Shown here: positions 1 through 6,564 of the stretch, in pieces
Numbering within the stretch: position 1 is the stretch's first letter
Layout of the letters: each line of letters begins with the position of its first letter
Source: UMGS363 sp051881815
GTDB lineage: Bacteria; Bacillota; Clostridia; Oscillospirales; Ruminococcaceae
Reading direction: 5' to 3'
Assembly (NCBI GenBank): GCA_051881815.1
Contig: JBJEQP010000087.1
Span: forward strand, 1 to 9,620
Length of the DNA stretch: 9,620 nucleotides
Program-made: the position numbers and the translations under genes
Notes under the pieces: model-generated
What the model saw: the letters and a program-made list of their open reading frames with translations, nothing else
Told to the model about the DNA's origin: nothing
The model's database searches: none

Positions 1-1272
1 TCTCACGCTGCTGTTGTTGCTCGTGGTATGGGTACATGCTGCGTTTCCGGCTGCGGCGATATCAAGATGGATGAAGAAAACAAGAAGTTCGAGCTCGGCG
101 GAAAGGTATTCCACGAGGGCGACTACATCTCCATTGATGGTACAACAGGTAACATCTACGGCGAGATCATTCCTACAGTTGACGCACAGATCGCAGGCGA
201 ATTCGGCCGCGTAATGGCTTGGGCTGACAAGTACAGAAGACTTAAGGTAAGAACAAACGCTGATACTCCTGCTGACGCTAAGAAGGCAAGAGAGCTCGGC
301 GCTGAAGGTATCGGTCTTTGCCGTACAGAGCACATGTTCTTTGAACCGTCCAGAATTGCAGCATTCCGTGAAATGATCTGCTCCGATACAGTTGAAGAGA
401 GAGAAGCAGCTCTTGCAAAGATCGAACCTATGCAGCAGGCTGACTTTGAAGCACTTTACGAAGCTCTTGAGGGCTGCCCTGTTACTATCAGATTCCTCGA
501 TCCTCCTCTCCACGAATTCGTTCCTACAGAAGAAGCTGACATTGAAGCTCTTGCAAAGGCTCAGGGCAAGTCCGTTGAGACTATCAAGAACATCATTGCA
601 GGTCTCCACGAATTCAACCCGATGATGGGTCACCGTGGATGCCGTCTTGCTGTAACATATCCCGAGATCGCAAAGATGCAGACAAAGGCTGTTATCAAGG
701 CTGCTATCAACGTTAAGAAGGCTCATCCCGATTGGACAGTTAAGCCTGAGATCATGATCCCGCTCGTAGGCGAGGTTAAGGAGCTCAAGTTCGTTAAGGA
801 TATCGTTGTTAAGACAGCTGATGCAGAGATCGCAGCAGCAGGTTCCGACCTCACATACGAAGTTGGTACAATGATCGAAATTCCTCGTGCAGCTCTCACA
901 GCTGACGATATCGCAAAGGAAGCTGACTTCTTCTGCTTCGGTACAAACGACCTCACACAGATGACATTCGGCTTCTCCAGAGATGACGCAGGTAAGTTCC
1001 TCAACGCTTACTACGATACAAAGATCTTCGAGAACGATCCGTTTGCAAAGCTCGACCAGACAGGCGTAGGCAAGCTCATGGATATGTCCATCAAGCTTGG
1101 TAAGCCGGTTAATCCGAACCTCCACATCGGTATCTGCGGCGAGCACGGCGGCGATCCTACATCCGTAGAATTCTGCCACAAGATCGGTCTTGACTATGTA
1201 TCTTGCTCACCTTTCCGTGTTCCGATCGCTCGTCTTGCAGCAGCACAGGCAGCTATCTCTGAAAACAAGTAA
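1..1272 (+). CDS. ppdK: Pyruvate,phosphate dikinase, C-terminal part (5' truncated by window)
   Basis: Interconverts PEP, AMP and PPi with pyruvate, ATP and Pi; in fermentative clostridia it works in cytosolic glycolysis. The reading frame is open from base 1, so the N-terminal ATP-grasp half, roughly 450 residues, lies upstream. The fragment begins SHAAVVARGMG, the swivelling-domain motif whose histidine (bases 4-6) is the phospho-carrier. The C-terminal PEP/pyruvate TIM-barrel follows: GIGLCRTEHMFF near 310-345, TIRFLDPPLHEF near 484-522, MMGHRGCRLAVTYPE near 622-666, GTMIEIPRAAL near 865-897 and FGTNDLTQM near 940-963. The catalytic CGEHGG has its cysteine at 1135-1137. The His-to-Cys spacing (377 residues) fits the Clostridium symbiosum enzyme (His455/Cys831, from memory). 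Almost every lysine is AAG, a strong codon bias unlike the genes downstream, as expected for a very highly expressed enzyme. An intrinsic terminator follows at 1312. Confidence 0.97.
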   Translation, partial: SHAAVVARGMGTCCVSGCGDIKMDEENKKFELGGKVFHEGDYISIDGTTGNIYGEIIPTVDAQIAGEFGRVMAWADKYRRLKVRTNADTPADAKKARELGAEGIGLCRTEHMFFEPSRIAAFREMICSDTVEEREAALAKIEPMQQADFEALYEALEGCPVTIRFLDPPLHEFVPTEEADIEALAKAQGKSVETIKNIIAGLHEFNPMMGHRGCRLAVTYPEIAKMQTKAVIKAAINVKKAHPDWTVKPEIMIPLVGEVKELKFVKDIVVKTADAEIAAAGSDLTYEVGTMIEIPRAALTADDIAKEADFFCFGTNDLTQMTFGFSRDDAGKFLNAYYDTKIFENDPFAKLDQTGVGKLMDMSIKLGKPVNPNLHIGICGEHGGDPTSVEFCHKIGLDYVSCSPFRVPIARLAAAQAAISENK

Positions 1273-1311
1273 TTGTTGAACCGATAAGGTATAAATTACA
1301 CAAATAAAAAG

Positions 1312-1348
1312 GCTCTGTATTCGGACTTTCGGATACAGAGCTTTTTTT
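1312..1348 (+). terminator. Intrinsic terminator of ppdK
   Basis: The arms GCTCTGTATTCG (1312-1323) and CGGATACAGAGC (1330-1341) form a 12-bp stem with one T-G wobble and a 6-base loop, followed by seven T (1342-1348). It lies 40 bases after the ppdK stop and isolates that gene from the acetyltransferase unit. Confidence 0.93.
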
Positions 1349-1358
1349 GATCGGCAGG

Positions 1359-1387
1359 TTTACATTTTTTGACGAATATGATATAAT
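1359..1387 (+). promoter_or_regulatory. SigA-type promoter for the acetyltransferase unit
   Basis: A -35 box TTTACA (1359-1364, one mismatch from consensus) and a perfect -10 box TATAAT (1382-1387) are separated by exactly 17 bases. Transcription would start near 1394, leaving a leader of about 44 bases before the ATG at 1438. It sits just after the ppdK terminator. Confidence 0.8.
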
Positions 1388-1437
1388 ATTTCCAATGGAA
1401 AAAATTCAAGCAAAGTATGTTGAACGAGGAGGACAAA

Positions 1438-1995
1438 ATGCTTACACATATCGGAACGGAAACGATAAAAACGGAACGCCTGACGCTGCGCAGGTTTGAA
1501 TACACAGATGATGAAGCGATGCTGAAATACTGGATCGCCGATGAAAAGATACAGAGTATGTACGCCGAGCCTGTTTACACCACAAAGGAAGAGGTAAAAG
1601 GTCTGCTTGACAAATATATCGGCTCTTATGAGAGAGAGGATTACTACCGCTGGGCGATAATTGACGATGCTTCGGGCGAGTGCATCGGTCAGATCGCATA
1701 TTTTCTCGTTGACAGCAAAAATCACTTTGCGGAGATAGAATATTGCATCGGTTCGCAGTTTCAGCGCAGAGGTTATGCTACCGAAGCGACAAAGGCGGTT
1801 GTAAAGTACGGTTTTGAGAAGATTGATCTGCACAAAGTCCAGATCTGCACGAAGACGATAAACAAGGCTTCAAAGCGTGTTATCGAAAAGTGCGGTTTTA
1901 CATACGAGGGCACGTTGAGAGATTATTTCTTTTTCAACGGCGAATATGTCGGAAGAATGTTTTACTCGATGTTAAGAAGCGAGTACAAGGCATAA
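1438..1995 (+). CDS. GNAT N-acetyltransferase, RimJ/RimL type
   Basis: A cytosolic acetyl-CoA-dependent N-acetyltransferase of 185 residues, normal for the family. It opens with the RimJ/RimL hallmark TERLTLRRF (residues 12-20). It carries the acetyl-CoA pyrophosphate-binding motif QRRGYA (109-114) and ends with the usual ASKRVIEKCGF stretch (144-154) and a GRMFYSML strand. Its acceptor could be a ribosomal protein N-terminus, another protein or a small molecule; sequence alone does not say. I chose ATG 1438 because AGGAGG (1427-1432) lies 5 bases upstream; an in-frame ATG at 1417 has no such site. It is first in a unit with its own promoter, 105 bases ahead of a second, only distantly related GNAT. 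Such acetyltransferases are common accessory genes in Clostridia. The family is sure, the substrate unknown. Confidence 0.93.
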   Translation: MLTHIGTETIKTERLTLRRFEYTDDEAMLKYWIADEKIQSMYAEPVYTTKEEVKGLLDKYIGSYEREDYYRWAIIDDASGECIGQIAYFLVDSKNHFAEIEYCIGSQFQRRGYATEATKAVVKYGFEKIDLHKVQICTKTINKASKRVIEKCGFTYEGTLRDYFFFNGEYVGRMFYSMLRSEYKA

Positions 1996-2038
1996 TAGTA
2001 TAAAGGGAACCTCTAAAATCAATTCTTTGAAAGGTGTG

Positions 2039-2104
2039 ATGCGTATGAAGATGAGCAGACATAAGCAGAAACAAAATAAATTTAAAAAGGAGAACTCACA
2101 TTGA
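2039..2104 (+). CDS. Possible 21-residue leader ORF overlapping the next start
   Basis: ATG at 2039 opens a 21-codon frame encoding a short, very basic, His/Lys-rich peptide. Its stop TGA (2102-2104) overlaps the TTG start of the next gene as TTGA, a classic translational-coupling geometry. AAAGGTG (2030-2036) could be its ribosome site, though the spacing is short. The peptide matches no family I know and may be a chance frame in an A-rich leader. Confidence 0.2.
   Translation: MRMKMSRHKQKQNKFKKENSH
2087..2103 (+). promoter_or_regulatory. Ribosome binding site fixing a TTG start
   Basis: AAGGAG (2087-2092) lies 8 bases ahead of TTG at 2101. No ATG or GTG in that frame has a comparable site, so TTG is the likely start of the second acetyltransferase. 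Confidence 0.75.
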
Positions 2105-2616
2105 TAAGAATTGAACTTTTGTCAGAAACAAACTTTAGCGAGAATTCTTTGGATTCTTACACAAGAACGCAGTCGGTCAAAAAGGTTTACCGCAAGTCGG
2201 GGACGGAATATGCGCTCGTTGAAATGCCTTACACCGAGGACTGGGACGCTGCGAAAAAGCGGCAGGTCGCAAGGGAGCTTTTGAGCGGCGAATACATTTC
2301 ATACGGTGCTTTTGACGGTGAAAGGGTCATCGGCTTTATCGGGCTTCACAGAAAGCTGAAAGGCAGCTTCATGATACTTGAGCTTATGCAGGTTTCTGCG
2401 GAATATCGGGGAAAAGGAATAGGCCGCAGGCTGTTTGAGCTCGGCAGGGAAGAGGCGAAAAAAGCAGATGCCGATGCGCTGTACATATCGGCTTGCTCGT
2501 CGGAAGAAACGGTCGGATTCTACAAGGCTGTGGGTGCGGTGATAACCGATACGCCCATTCGTGAGATAGCCGATGATGAACCCTTCGATGTTCAGATGGT
2601 TTGCAGGATAGGGTGA
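2101..2616 (+). CDS. GNAT-family N-acetyltransferase (TTG start)
   Basis: A 171-residue acetyltransferase of the small Acetyltransf_1 type. Core strands run through YISYGAFDGERVIGFIGL (residues 65-82) and the ELMQVSAEYRGKGIG segment (94-108), whose R-x-x-G-x-G (103-108) binds the acetyl-CoA pyrophosphate. ALYISACSSEETVGFYKAVGA (126-146) is the usual strand-helix carrying a late tyrosine that often acts as the general acid (Tyr141). The first 60 residues are a less conserved extension that may form the acceptor site. Some relatives acetylate small molecules, including antibiotics such as streptothricin, but I see no signature that justifies a resistance call. It starts at TTG 2101, directed by AAGGAG. 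The next gene begins 16 bases after its stop, so the two are probably co-transcribed. Confidence 0.88.
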   Translation: MIRIELLSETNFSENSLDSYTRTQSVKKVYRKSGTEYALVEMPYTEDWDAAKKRQVARELLSGEYISYGAFDGERVIGFIGLHRKLKGSFMILELMQVSAEYRGKGIGRRLFELGREEAKKADADALYISACSSEETVGFYKAVGAVITDTPIREIADDEPFDVQMVCRIG

Positions 2617-2632
2617 TAAAATGAGATAGATA

Positions 2633-3082
2633 ATGCTTGATGACAAATTGAGAAAAAGGATAGTCAGGAAGGCTGCTCCTACAAAGGATAATTTTTACAC
2701 TTATCAGAATCTTAACCTTCTGACGGGTGTATATGATGAGGAGAGCGGCGTGATACTGACAAAGACATATTATTTAAGTGAGGGCTTAAAGCGGTGCGGA
2801 GATGCATACGATAGTGCGGCGTACATAATCCTTACAAAGCATTTGAGCTTTATGCTGCGCTGCGGTGAATATTTCGATGGAGAAATGTTTCGGAACATCA
2901 AAAGTCCCTGCCCCGTAAAGCTCTCCGACAGCCGCTTGCTTGAAATGCTGAATTTTTACAACGAAAAAGCTTCCGAAAGAGTTGCTCTTGCAAAGCAGGC
3001 GTTTGAAACGGAGGAATATTCGGGGTACACTCGCTACGGCTTCACCGAGCAATATCTTGAACGGAATTATTTTAAGAAATAA
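2633..3082 (+). CDS. Conserved-looking hypothetical protein, 149 residues
   Basis: I do not recognise this family. The product is soluble, with no signal peptide or membrane segment. It has a basic N-terminus (KLRKRIVRK, residues 5-13), a central hydrophobic stretch around AAYIILTKHLSFML (62-75), a probable helix LLEMLNFYNEKASERVALAKQAF (102-124) and an aromatic-rich C-terminus (YSGYTRYGF, 129-137). Three cysteines (55, 77, 93) form no obvious metal motif. The start is uncertain. ATG 2633 has only a weak ribosome site, while an in-frame ATG at 2621 with a better site (GGGTGA, 2611-2616) meets TAG two codons later. Translation may restart after the upstream acetyltransferase, whose stop is 16 bases away. 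The long frame, codon use like its neighbours, and a terminator right after the stop argue that it is a real gene. Confidence 0.7.
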   Translation: MLDDKLRKRIVRKAAPTKDNFYTYQNLNLLTGVYDEESGVILTKTYYLSEGLKRCGDAYDSAAYIILTKHLSFMLRCGEYFDGEMFRNIKSPCPVKLSDSRLLEMLNFYNEKASERVALAKQAFETEEYSGYTRYGFTEQYLERNYFKK

Positions 3083-3083
3083 A

Positions 3084-3125
3084 GCCAAAACCGACATCCG
3101 ATCAAATTCGGGTGTCGGTTTTGGC
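3084..3125. terminator. Bidirectional terminator between convergent genes
   Basis: Arms of 17 bases (3084-3100 and 3109-3125) pair fully apart from one T-G wobble, around an 8-base loop. The distal part of the stem is an A4/T4 tract, and T-rich sequence follows on both strands. It begins one base after the stop of the plus-strand gene and ends two bases before the stop of the minus-strand gene, so it most likely serves both. Confidence 0.88.
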
Positions 3126-3127
3126 AT

Positions 3128-3709
3128 TTATTTTGATGACAGATACATTTTATCCATTGAGATACTGAAATAACAATTGTTCAGCTCCTCGATATTTTCG
3201 TCGGTTACCTCGACCAGAACCGAAGAACATAATATGTATGTTTCGTCCTGAACAAGCGAGTTCGGATCGACCTTTACGGACGCATTCAATATAAGCGTTT
3301 CGTGCGGCTGAAAGGTGTATTCGTGAATATCGCCCGTTGCGACCGGGTGATCGATTACCTTGCTCACAAAGCTTGCGACCTGTTCGTATGAATCCTGTCC
3401 TGCCATTATATTCACCGTAAGCTCACGGTCGGTCATATTTGTCAGCTTATATGGGATAGTCAGTTCATCTCCGACCGTTATTTTCGGCTGCTGTGACGGG
3501 TCAAAGTCCGTTGTAAGTGAAAACCATGCAAGCTTTGAAAAACGCATATTCTCTATCTCGTTTTTTGTAAATGAAGAGTATATGTTTTCTTCGGAAACAT
3601 CATCGGGAACAGGTTCTTTTGCGTTAATATAGGATGAGATCAGAAATGCAGCCAATATGATAATAATTACAGCTTCTATAACAGCTGCAAGATTGATTTT
3701 TTTCTCCAT
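3128..3709 (-). CDS. Membrane-anchored extracytoplasmic protein of unknown function
   Basis: A 193-residue protein starting MEKKINLAAVIEA. Positive residues 3-4 are followed by a hydrophobic segment (about 7-28) with no lipobox or clear signal-peptidase site, so it is probably an N-terminal anchor with the rest outside the cell. A linker rich in acidic residues (about 31-55) leads to a domain rich in beta-forming stretches (about 65-185), including a repeated pattern of VGDELTIPYKLTN and HETLILNASVKV. This reads like an immunoglobulin-like or bacterial beta-sandwich domain, but that is inference from composition. I chose ATG 3709 because GGAGG (complement of 3718-3722) lies 8 bases upstream; an in-frame TTG at 3724 overlaps that site and is unlikely. 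It has its own promoter and is divergent from the GH5 unit, with which it may share regulation. No function can be assigned. Confidence 0.82.
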   Translation of the reverse strand: MEKKINLAAVIEAVIIIILAAFLISSYINAKEPVPDDVSEENIYSSFTKNEIENMRFSKLAWFSLTTDFDPSQQPKITVGDELTIPYKLTNMTDRELTVNIMAGQDSYEQVASFVSKVIDHPVATGDIHEYTFQPHETLILNASVKVDPNSLVQDETYILCSSVLVEVTDENIEELNNCYFSISMDKMYLSSK

Positions 3710-3750
3710 TACAGAATCCTCCAAATCATTTCATAAGCTTATTAATCCAT

Positions 3751-3779
3751 AGTATATCATGTTTTGCTCCAATTGTAAA
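3751..3779 (-). promoter_or_regulatory. SigA-type promoter of the minus-strand membrane protein
   Basis: Read on the minus strand, TTTACA (3774-3779) is followed after exactly 17 bases by TATACT (3751-3756). The start would fall near 3744, giving a leader of about 35 bases to the ATG at 3709. Confidence 0.78.
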
Positions 3780-3820
3780 TAGGGTGAGTTTTTTTGTCCG
3801 CAAAAGCCGTACAGCTTGTA

Positions 3821-3855
3821 TTTGCACAAAATGTAAGTAAACTTTGCATATATGC
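3821..3855. promoter_or_regulatory. Possible operator: TTTGCA direct repeat and palindrome
   Basis: TTTGCA occurs at 3821-3826 and again at 3843-3848, 22 bases apart (about two helical turns). The second copy runs into the perfect palindrome GCATATATGC (3846-3855), which ends three bases before the -35 box of the GH5 promoter. Two same-face half-sites just upstream of a weak -35 suit an activator of the AraC type. No regulator gene is present in the window and the sites are short, so this is tentative. Confidence 0.3.
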
Positions 3856-3858
3856 CCA

Positions 3859-3887
3859 TTGTTTTCTTATTGTGAAGACCGTATAAT
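3859..3887 (+). promoter_or_regulatory. Promoter of the GH5/binding-protein unit
   Basis: A perfect -10 TATAAT (3882-3887) is preceded at 17 bases by a poor -35, TTGTTT (3859-3864, three of six matches). A good -10 with a weak -35 suggests dependence on an activator, fitting a polysaccharide-induced gene. The leader would be about 24 bases. The divergent -35 box lies about 80 bases away. Confidence 0.65.
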
Positions 3888-3917
3888 TAATATAACAAAA
3901 TAAAAGGAGAGGTCGGA

Positions 3918-5054
3918 ATGATACGAATTAAAAGGCTTTTTGCTTTGCTGACTGCGGTTTTGCTGATGCTTGGATGTTTTGTCGGCTGCGGCTCGGGGGA
4001 AATGCGCGAAATGTCAACAATGGAGATCGTCCGGGATATGGGACTCGGCATAAACCTCGGCAACACGTTTGAAAGCTGCGGAATGAAGCTCAACTCCGTT
4101 ACGCAGTATGAAACAGGCTGGGGAAGTCCCGTTATCACAAAGGAAATGATAAAGGGATATGCCGAAAGCGGCTTCGGGGTTCTGCGAGTACCTGTTGCGT
4201 GGTCAAATCTGATGTCGGGAAACTACGAGATCTCTCCCGAATATCTTGCGAGAGTGAACGAGGTCATCGACTGGGCGCTGGAGGAAGATTTGTACGTTAT
4301 AATGAACATTCATTGGGACGGAGGCTGGTTTGAACGCTTCGGAAAAGATGAAGACAAGGACGAATGTATGTACAAGTATGAGCGTATCTGGACGCAGCTT
4401 TGCAAGCGCTTCAAAGGCTATGGCGACAAGCTGATCTTTGAATCGCTCAATGAGGAGGGTGTCTGGGAAGACATCTGGAACAGATACAGTCAGCAGGGTG
4501 ACAAGGAAAAGGCTTTCGGACTTCTTAACGAGATCAATCAGAAATTCGTTGACATCGTCCGCAGCTCGGGCGGAAACAATCCAAAGCGTCATCTTCTTAT
4601 CGCAGGCTATGCTACCGATGTCACGCTCACCTGTGATGAAGCCTTTAAAATGCCCGAAGATCCTATTGGAAGATGTGCGGTTTCGGTGCATTACTACACG
4701 CCTTCTACCTTTGCGATACTTGAACGTGACGCTGATTGGGGAAAGGCAAGAACGGAATGGGGAACTGAAGCTGATTATGCCGAGCTTGAAAACAACATGG
4801 AGCTTATGAAAACTACATTTGTTGACAAGGGTATCCCTGTTATCATCGGCGAATACGGAACATCGACCAAAAACAAGACCGATGAAATGATAAGGCTTTA
4901 TCTGTCATCCGTATGCAGGTCGGCATACACAAAGGGAATGTGTCCCGTGCTATGGGATATAACCGATGTATTCTATTCACGCCGGGATTGTGAGTTCATG
5001 GATAAAGAACTGCTCAATCAGCTCATGGCGGTCAAAAACGAAGCAAGAAGCTAA
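3918..5054 (+). CDS. Lipoprotein endo-beta-glucanase, glycoside hydrolase family 5
   Basis: A retaining endo-beta-1,4-glucanase (cellulase/xyloglucanase type) of 378 residues. A basic N-terminus and hydrophobic segment (6-19) lead to two candidate lipidation cysteines (Cys20 in MLGC, Cys24 in FVGC), so it is probably a membrane-anchored surface lipoprotein. The GH5 barrel fills the rest: GLGINLGNTFE (42-52), ETGWGSPVITKEMI (65-78), FGVLRVPVAW (86-95), NIHWDGGW (130-137) and the catalytic acid/base Glu179 after Asn178 in FESLNEEG. HYYTP follows with His258 and Tyr259, then the nucleophile Glu312 in IIGEYG. There is no dockerin or carbohydrate-binding module, unlike many secreted Ruminococcus cellulases, so it is not cellulosomal by sequence. 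The motifs resemble GH5 subfamily 4, but I would not fix the subfamily. ATG 3918 has AAGGAG upstream. A solute-binding lipoprotein follows after 15 bases, pointing to joint handling of a beta-glucan oligosaccharide. Confidence 0.93.
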   Translation: MIRIKRLFALLTAVLLMLGCFVGCGSGEMREMSTMEIVRDMGLGINLGNTFESCGMKLNSVTQYETGWGSPVITKEMIKGYAESGFGVLRVPVAWSNLMSGNYEISPEYLARVNEVIDWALEEDLYVIMNIHWDGGWFERFGKDEDKDECMYKYERIWTQLCKRFKGYGDKLIFESLNEEGVWEDIWNRYSQQGDKEKAFGLLNEINQKFVDIVRSSGGNNPKRHLLIAGYATDVTLTCDEAFKMPEDPIGRCAVSVHYYTPSTFAILERDADWGKARTEWGTEADYAELENNMELMKTTFVDKGIPVIIGEYGTSTKNKTDEMIRLYLSSVCRSAYTKGMCPVLWDITDVFYSRRDCEFMDKELLNQLMAVKNEARS

Positions 5055-5069
5055 TTTGGAGGTAAAACA

Positions 5070-6497
5070 ATGAACAACTTTAGAAAAAGATCAGCTGCAT
5101 TGATATCACTTTTAATGGCTGCAGGTGTATTCACTGCCTGCGGAAATTCATCGGACGGTGAACACGGTTATCTTATGGAAGAAGAAACGACTCCTGCCGT
5201 AACGGTCGAGATCAACACACAGACCCTTGCTCCCGAGCAGGAAGAGCAGGTAAATGATCTTGCCGACAGCCTTGAAGGCGAGCTTGTGAACAAAAAGATA
5301 AAGTGGCTTTCGTTCTATGATCCGTGGCATCCGACAGGTCAGGGCAACAGCAAGCCTGTATCGGTCGAGCTTTTTGAAAAGAAATACGGCGGCGAGATAG
5401 AATACATCCCGACAACCTGGGCAAATCAGTATGTCGATCTTTCAACAGCGATTCTCGGCGGCGAGGGCATTGACTTTTTCCCTGCAACGGAAGCGATCCC
5501 GAAATGTGTTATAAGCGGAATGACGCAGAGCTACGATCAGTATATCGACTGGAACAATCCGTTATGGGCAAGCGTTAAGGACCTTAATGATATGTTTATG
5601 ATAGGCGGAAGCCATTATCTTATGGCTTGTCAGGCAACGGAAGGCTATGTTGTATATTATAACAGAAGCACGATAGAAGCAATGGGCTATGACGATCCAA
5701 AGGAGCTTTACGAAAGGGGCGAATGGACGCTCACGAAGTTCAAGGAAATGCTTACAGATTTCGTTGATGTTGAAGATGACCGTTACGGACTTGACGGTTG
5801 GTTCAACTGTACTCCGCTCTATCTTGCAAGCGGCGTTCCGAGCATTTCGCTTGTTGACGGCAAGGCTGTAAATAACCTTATGGATCCGAACCTTGAAAGA
5901 GCGATGAATTATCAGTATGAGCTTTACAGAGATGGACTTATATTTGATAAGTCGCTTTCCAACTGGAAAACTCATATTGAGTATATGGGTGAGGGCAGAG
6001 AGCTTTTCTATATCGGAGGAATGTATGAGATCGAGCAGGCTCCCGAGATATGGACAAAGAACCTCGGCGAACAGGAGGATGTTTTCTTTGTTCCTATCCC
6101 TCGCGATGAGGAAAGCGATAAGTACTATTACAATGCCGAGATCGACTGCTACAACCTCTGCAAGGACGCAGGAAATCCCGACGGCGTTGCAAGGCTTATG
6201 GAATGTATCATTGCTTCCTACAGCGATGAAAGCGCACAGGCTATCAGCGATGAAAAGCATAAGAATGATTTCGGCTGGTCGGATGAGATGATCGAAATGC
6301 GCAACGAAGTCCGCAGGATCACAAAGGAAAATCCCGTAAGAGATATTTACGGCGGACTCCCCGATGATGCTTCACAGATGATCAGCGATGCTCTCAACAA
6401 CGGACTCAACGGAACGGACTGGTATTCGTCCAGAGATTCTGTATATGATTTTATCAATACCTGCGTTGATGAAGTTAACGCAAAGATAGCAGAATAA
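5070..6497 (+). CDS. ABC-type extracellular solute-binding lipoprotein (sugar type)
   Basis: A probable oligosaccharide-binding protein of 475 residues, anchored outside the membrane, which would hand its ligand to an ABC permease. The signal peptide has basic residues 5-7, a hydrophobic core and the lipobox FTAC with Cys24. A Thr/Glu-rich linker (about 35-75) precedes the binding domain. IKWLSFYDPWHP is its first strand, VELFEKKYGG and ILGGEGIDFFPATE are typical cluster 1 elements, and GYVVYYNRSTIEAMGYDDPKELYERGEWTLTKFKEML is the usual hinge and helix segment. Trp and Tyr are abundant, as in carbohydrate stacking sites. GGAGG precedes ATG 5070, and only 15 bases separate it from the GH5 gene, so the two form one unit. 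No permease or ATPase gene follows: a terminator and the trk promoter come next. The binding protein is therefore an orphan here and may serve a permease elsewhere or act as a surface glycan-capture protein. Confidence 0.88.
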   Translation: MNNFRKRSAALISLLMAAGVFTACGNSSDGEHGYLMEEETTPAVTVEINTQTLAPEQEEQVNDLADSLEGELVNKKIKWLSFYDPWHPTGQGNSKPVSVELFEKKYGGEIEYIPTTWANQYVDLSTAILGGEGIDFFPATEAIPKCVISGMTQSYDQYIDWNNPLWASVKDLNDMFMIGGSHYLMACQATEGYVVYYNRSTIEAMGYDDPKELYERGEWTLTKFKEMLTDFVDVEDDRYGLDGWFNCTPLYLASGVPSISLVDGKAVNNLMDPNLERAMNYQYELYRDGLIFDKSLSNWKTHIEYMGEGRELFYIGGMYEIEQAPEIWTKNLGEQEDVFFVPIPRDEESDKYYYNAEIDCYNLCKDAGNPDGVARLMECIIASYSDESAQAISDEKHKNDFGWSDEMIEMRNEVRRITKENPVRDIYGGLPDDASQMISDALNNGLNGTDWYSSRDSVYDFINTCVDEVNAKIAE

Positions 6498-6508
6498 TCT
6501 CTCCTTAA

Positions 6509-6553
6509 AGCTAAAAGGTCTGACAGTTCATTTATGTCAGACCTTTTGCTTTT
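6509..6553 (+). terminator. Intrinsic terminator of the GH5/binding-protein unit
   Basis: The arms AAAAGGTCTGACA (6513-6525) and TGTCAGACCTTTT (6535-6547) pair perfectly around a 9-base loop. An outer AGC/GCT (6509-6511 with 6548-6550) extends the stem past a one-base bulge. A short T run follows. It lies 12 bases after the stop. Confidence 0.9.
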
Positions 6554-6564
6554 GCCGTATTATC

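Noticed and set aside
1417..1437. Upstream ATG start for the first acetyltransferase
   Set aside because: No ribosome site precedes it, whereas AGGAGG is ideally spaced ahead of ATG 1438 and lies inside the longer version.
1360..1833. Minus-strand frame of 157 codons opposite the first acetyltransferase
   Set aside because: It is antisense to a clear GNAT gene, runs over that gene's promoter, and its product has no recognisable domain.
1996..2038. GGGAACCTCTAAAATC as the end of an insertion sequence or MITE
   Set aside because: The motif faintly recalls repeat ends in related genomes, but no inverted partner or target duplication is present in the window.
3710..3724. TTG start giving a five-residue longer minus-strand membrane protein
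   Set aside because: The TTG overlaps the GGAGG site that clearly serves the ATG at 3709.
3780..3820. Catabolite-response (cre) site in the divergent promoter region
   Set aside because: I searched by eye for the TGNNANCGNTNNCA pattern and found no acceptable match.
5562..6260. Long minus-strand frame of 232 codons opposite the binding-protein gene
   Set aside because: It lies entirely antisense to a well-supported gene, has no ribosome site or family motif, and is a codon-bias shadow.
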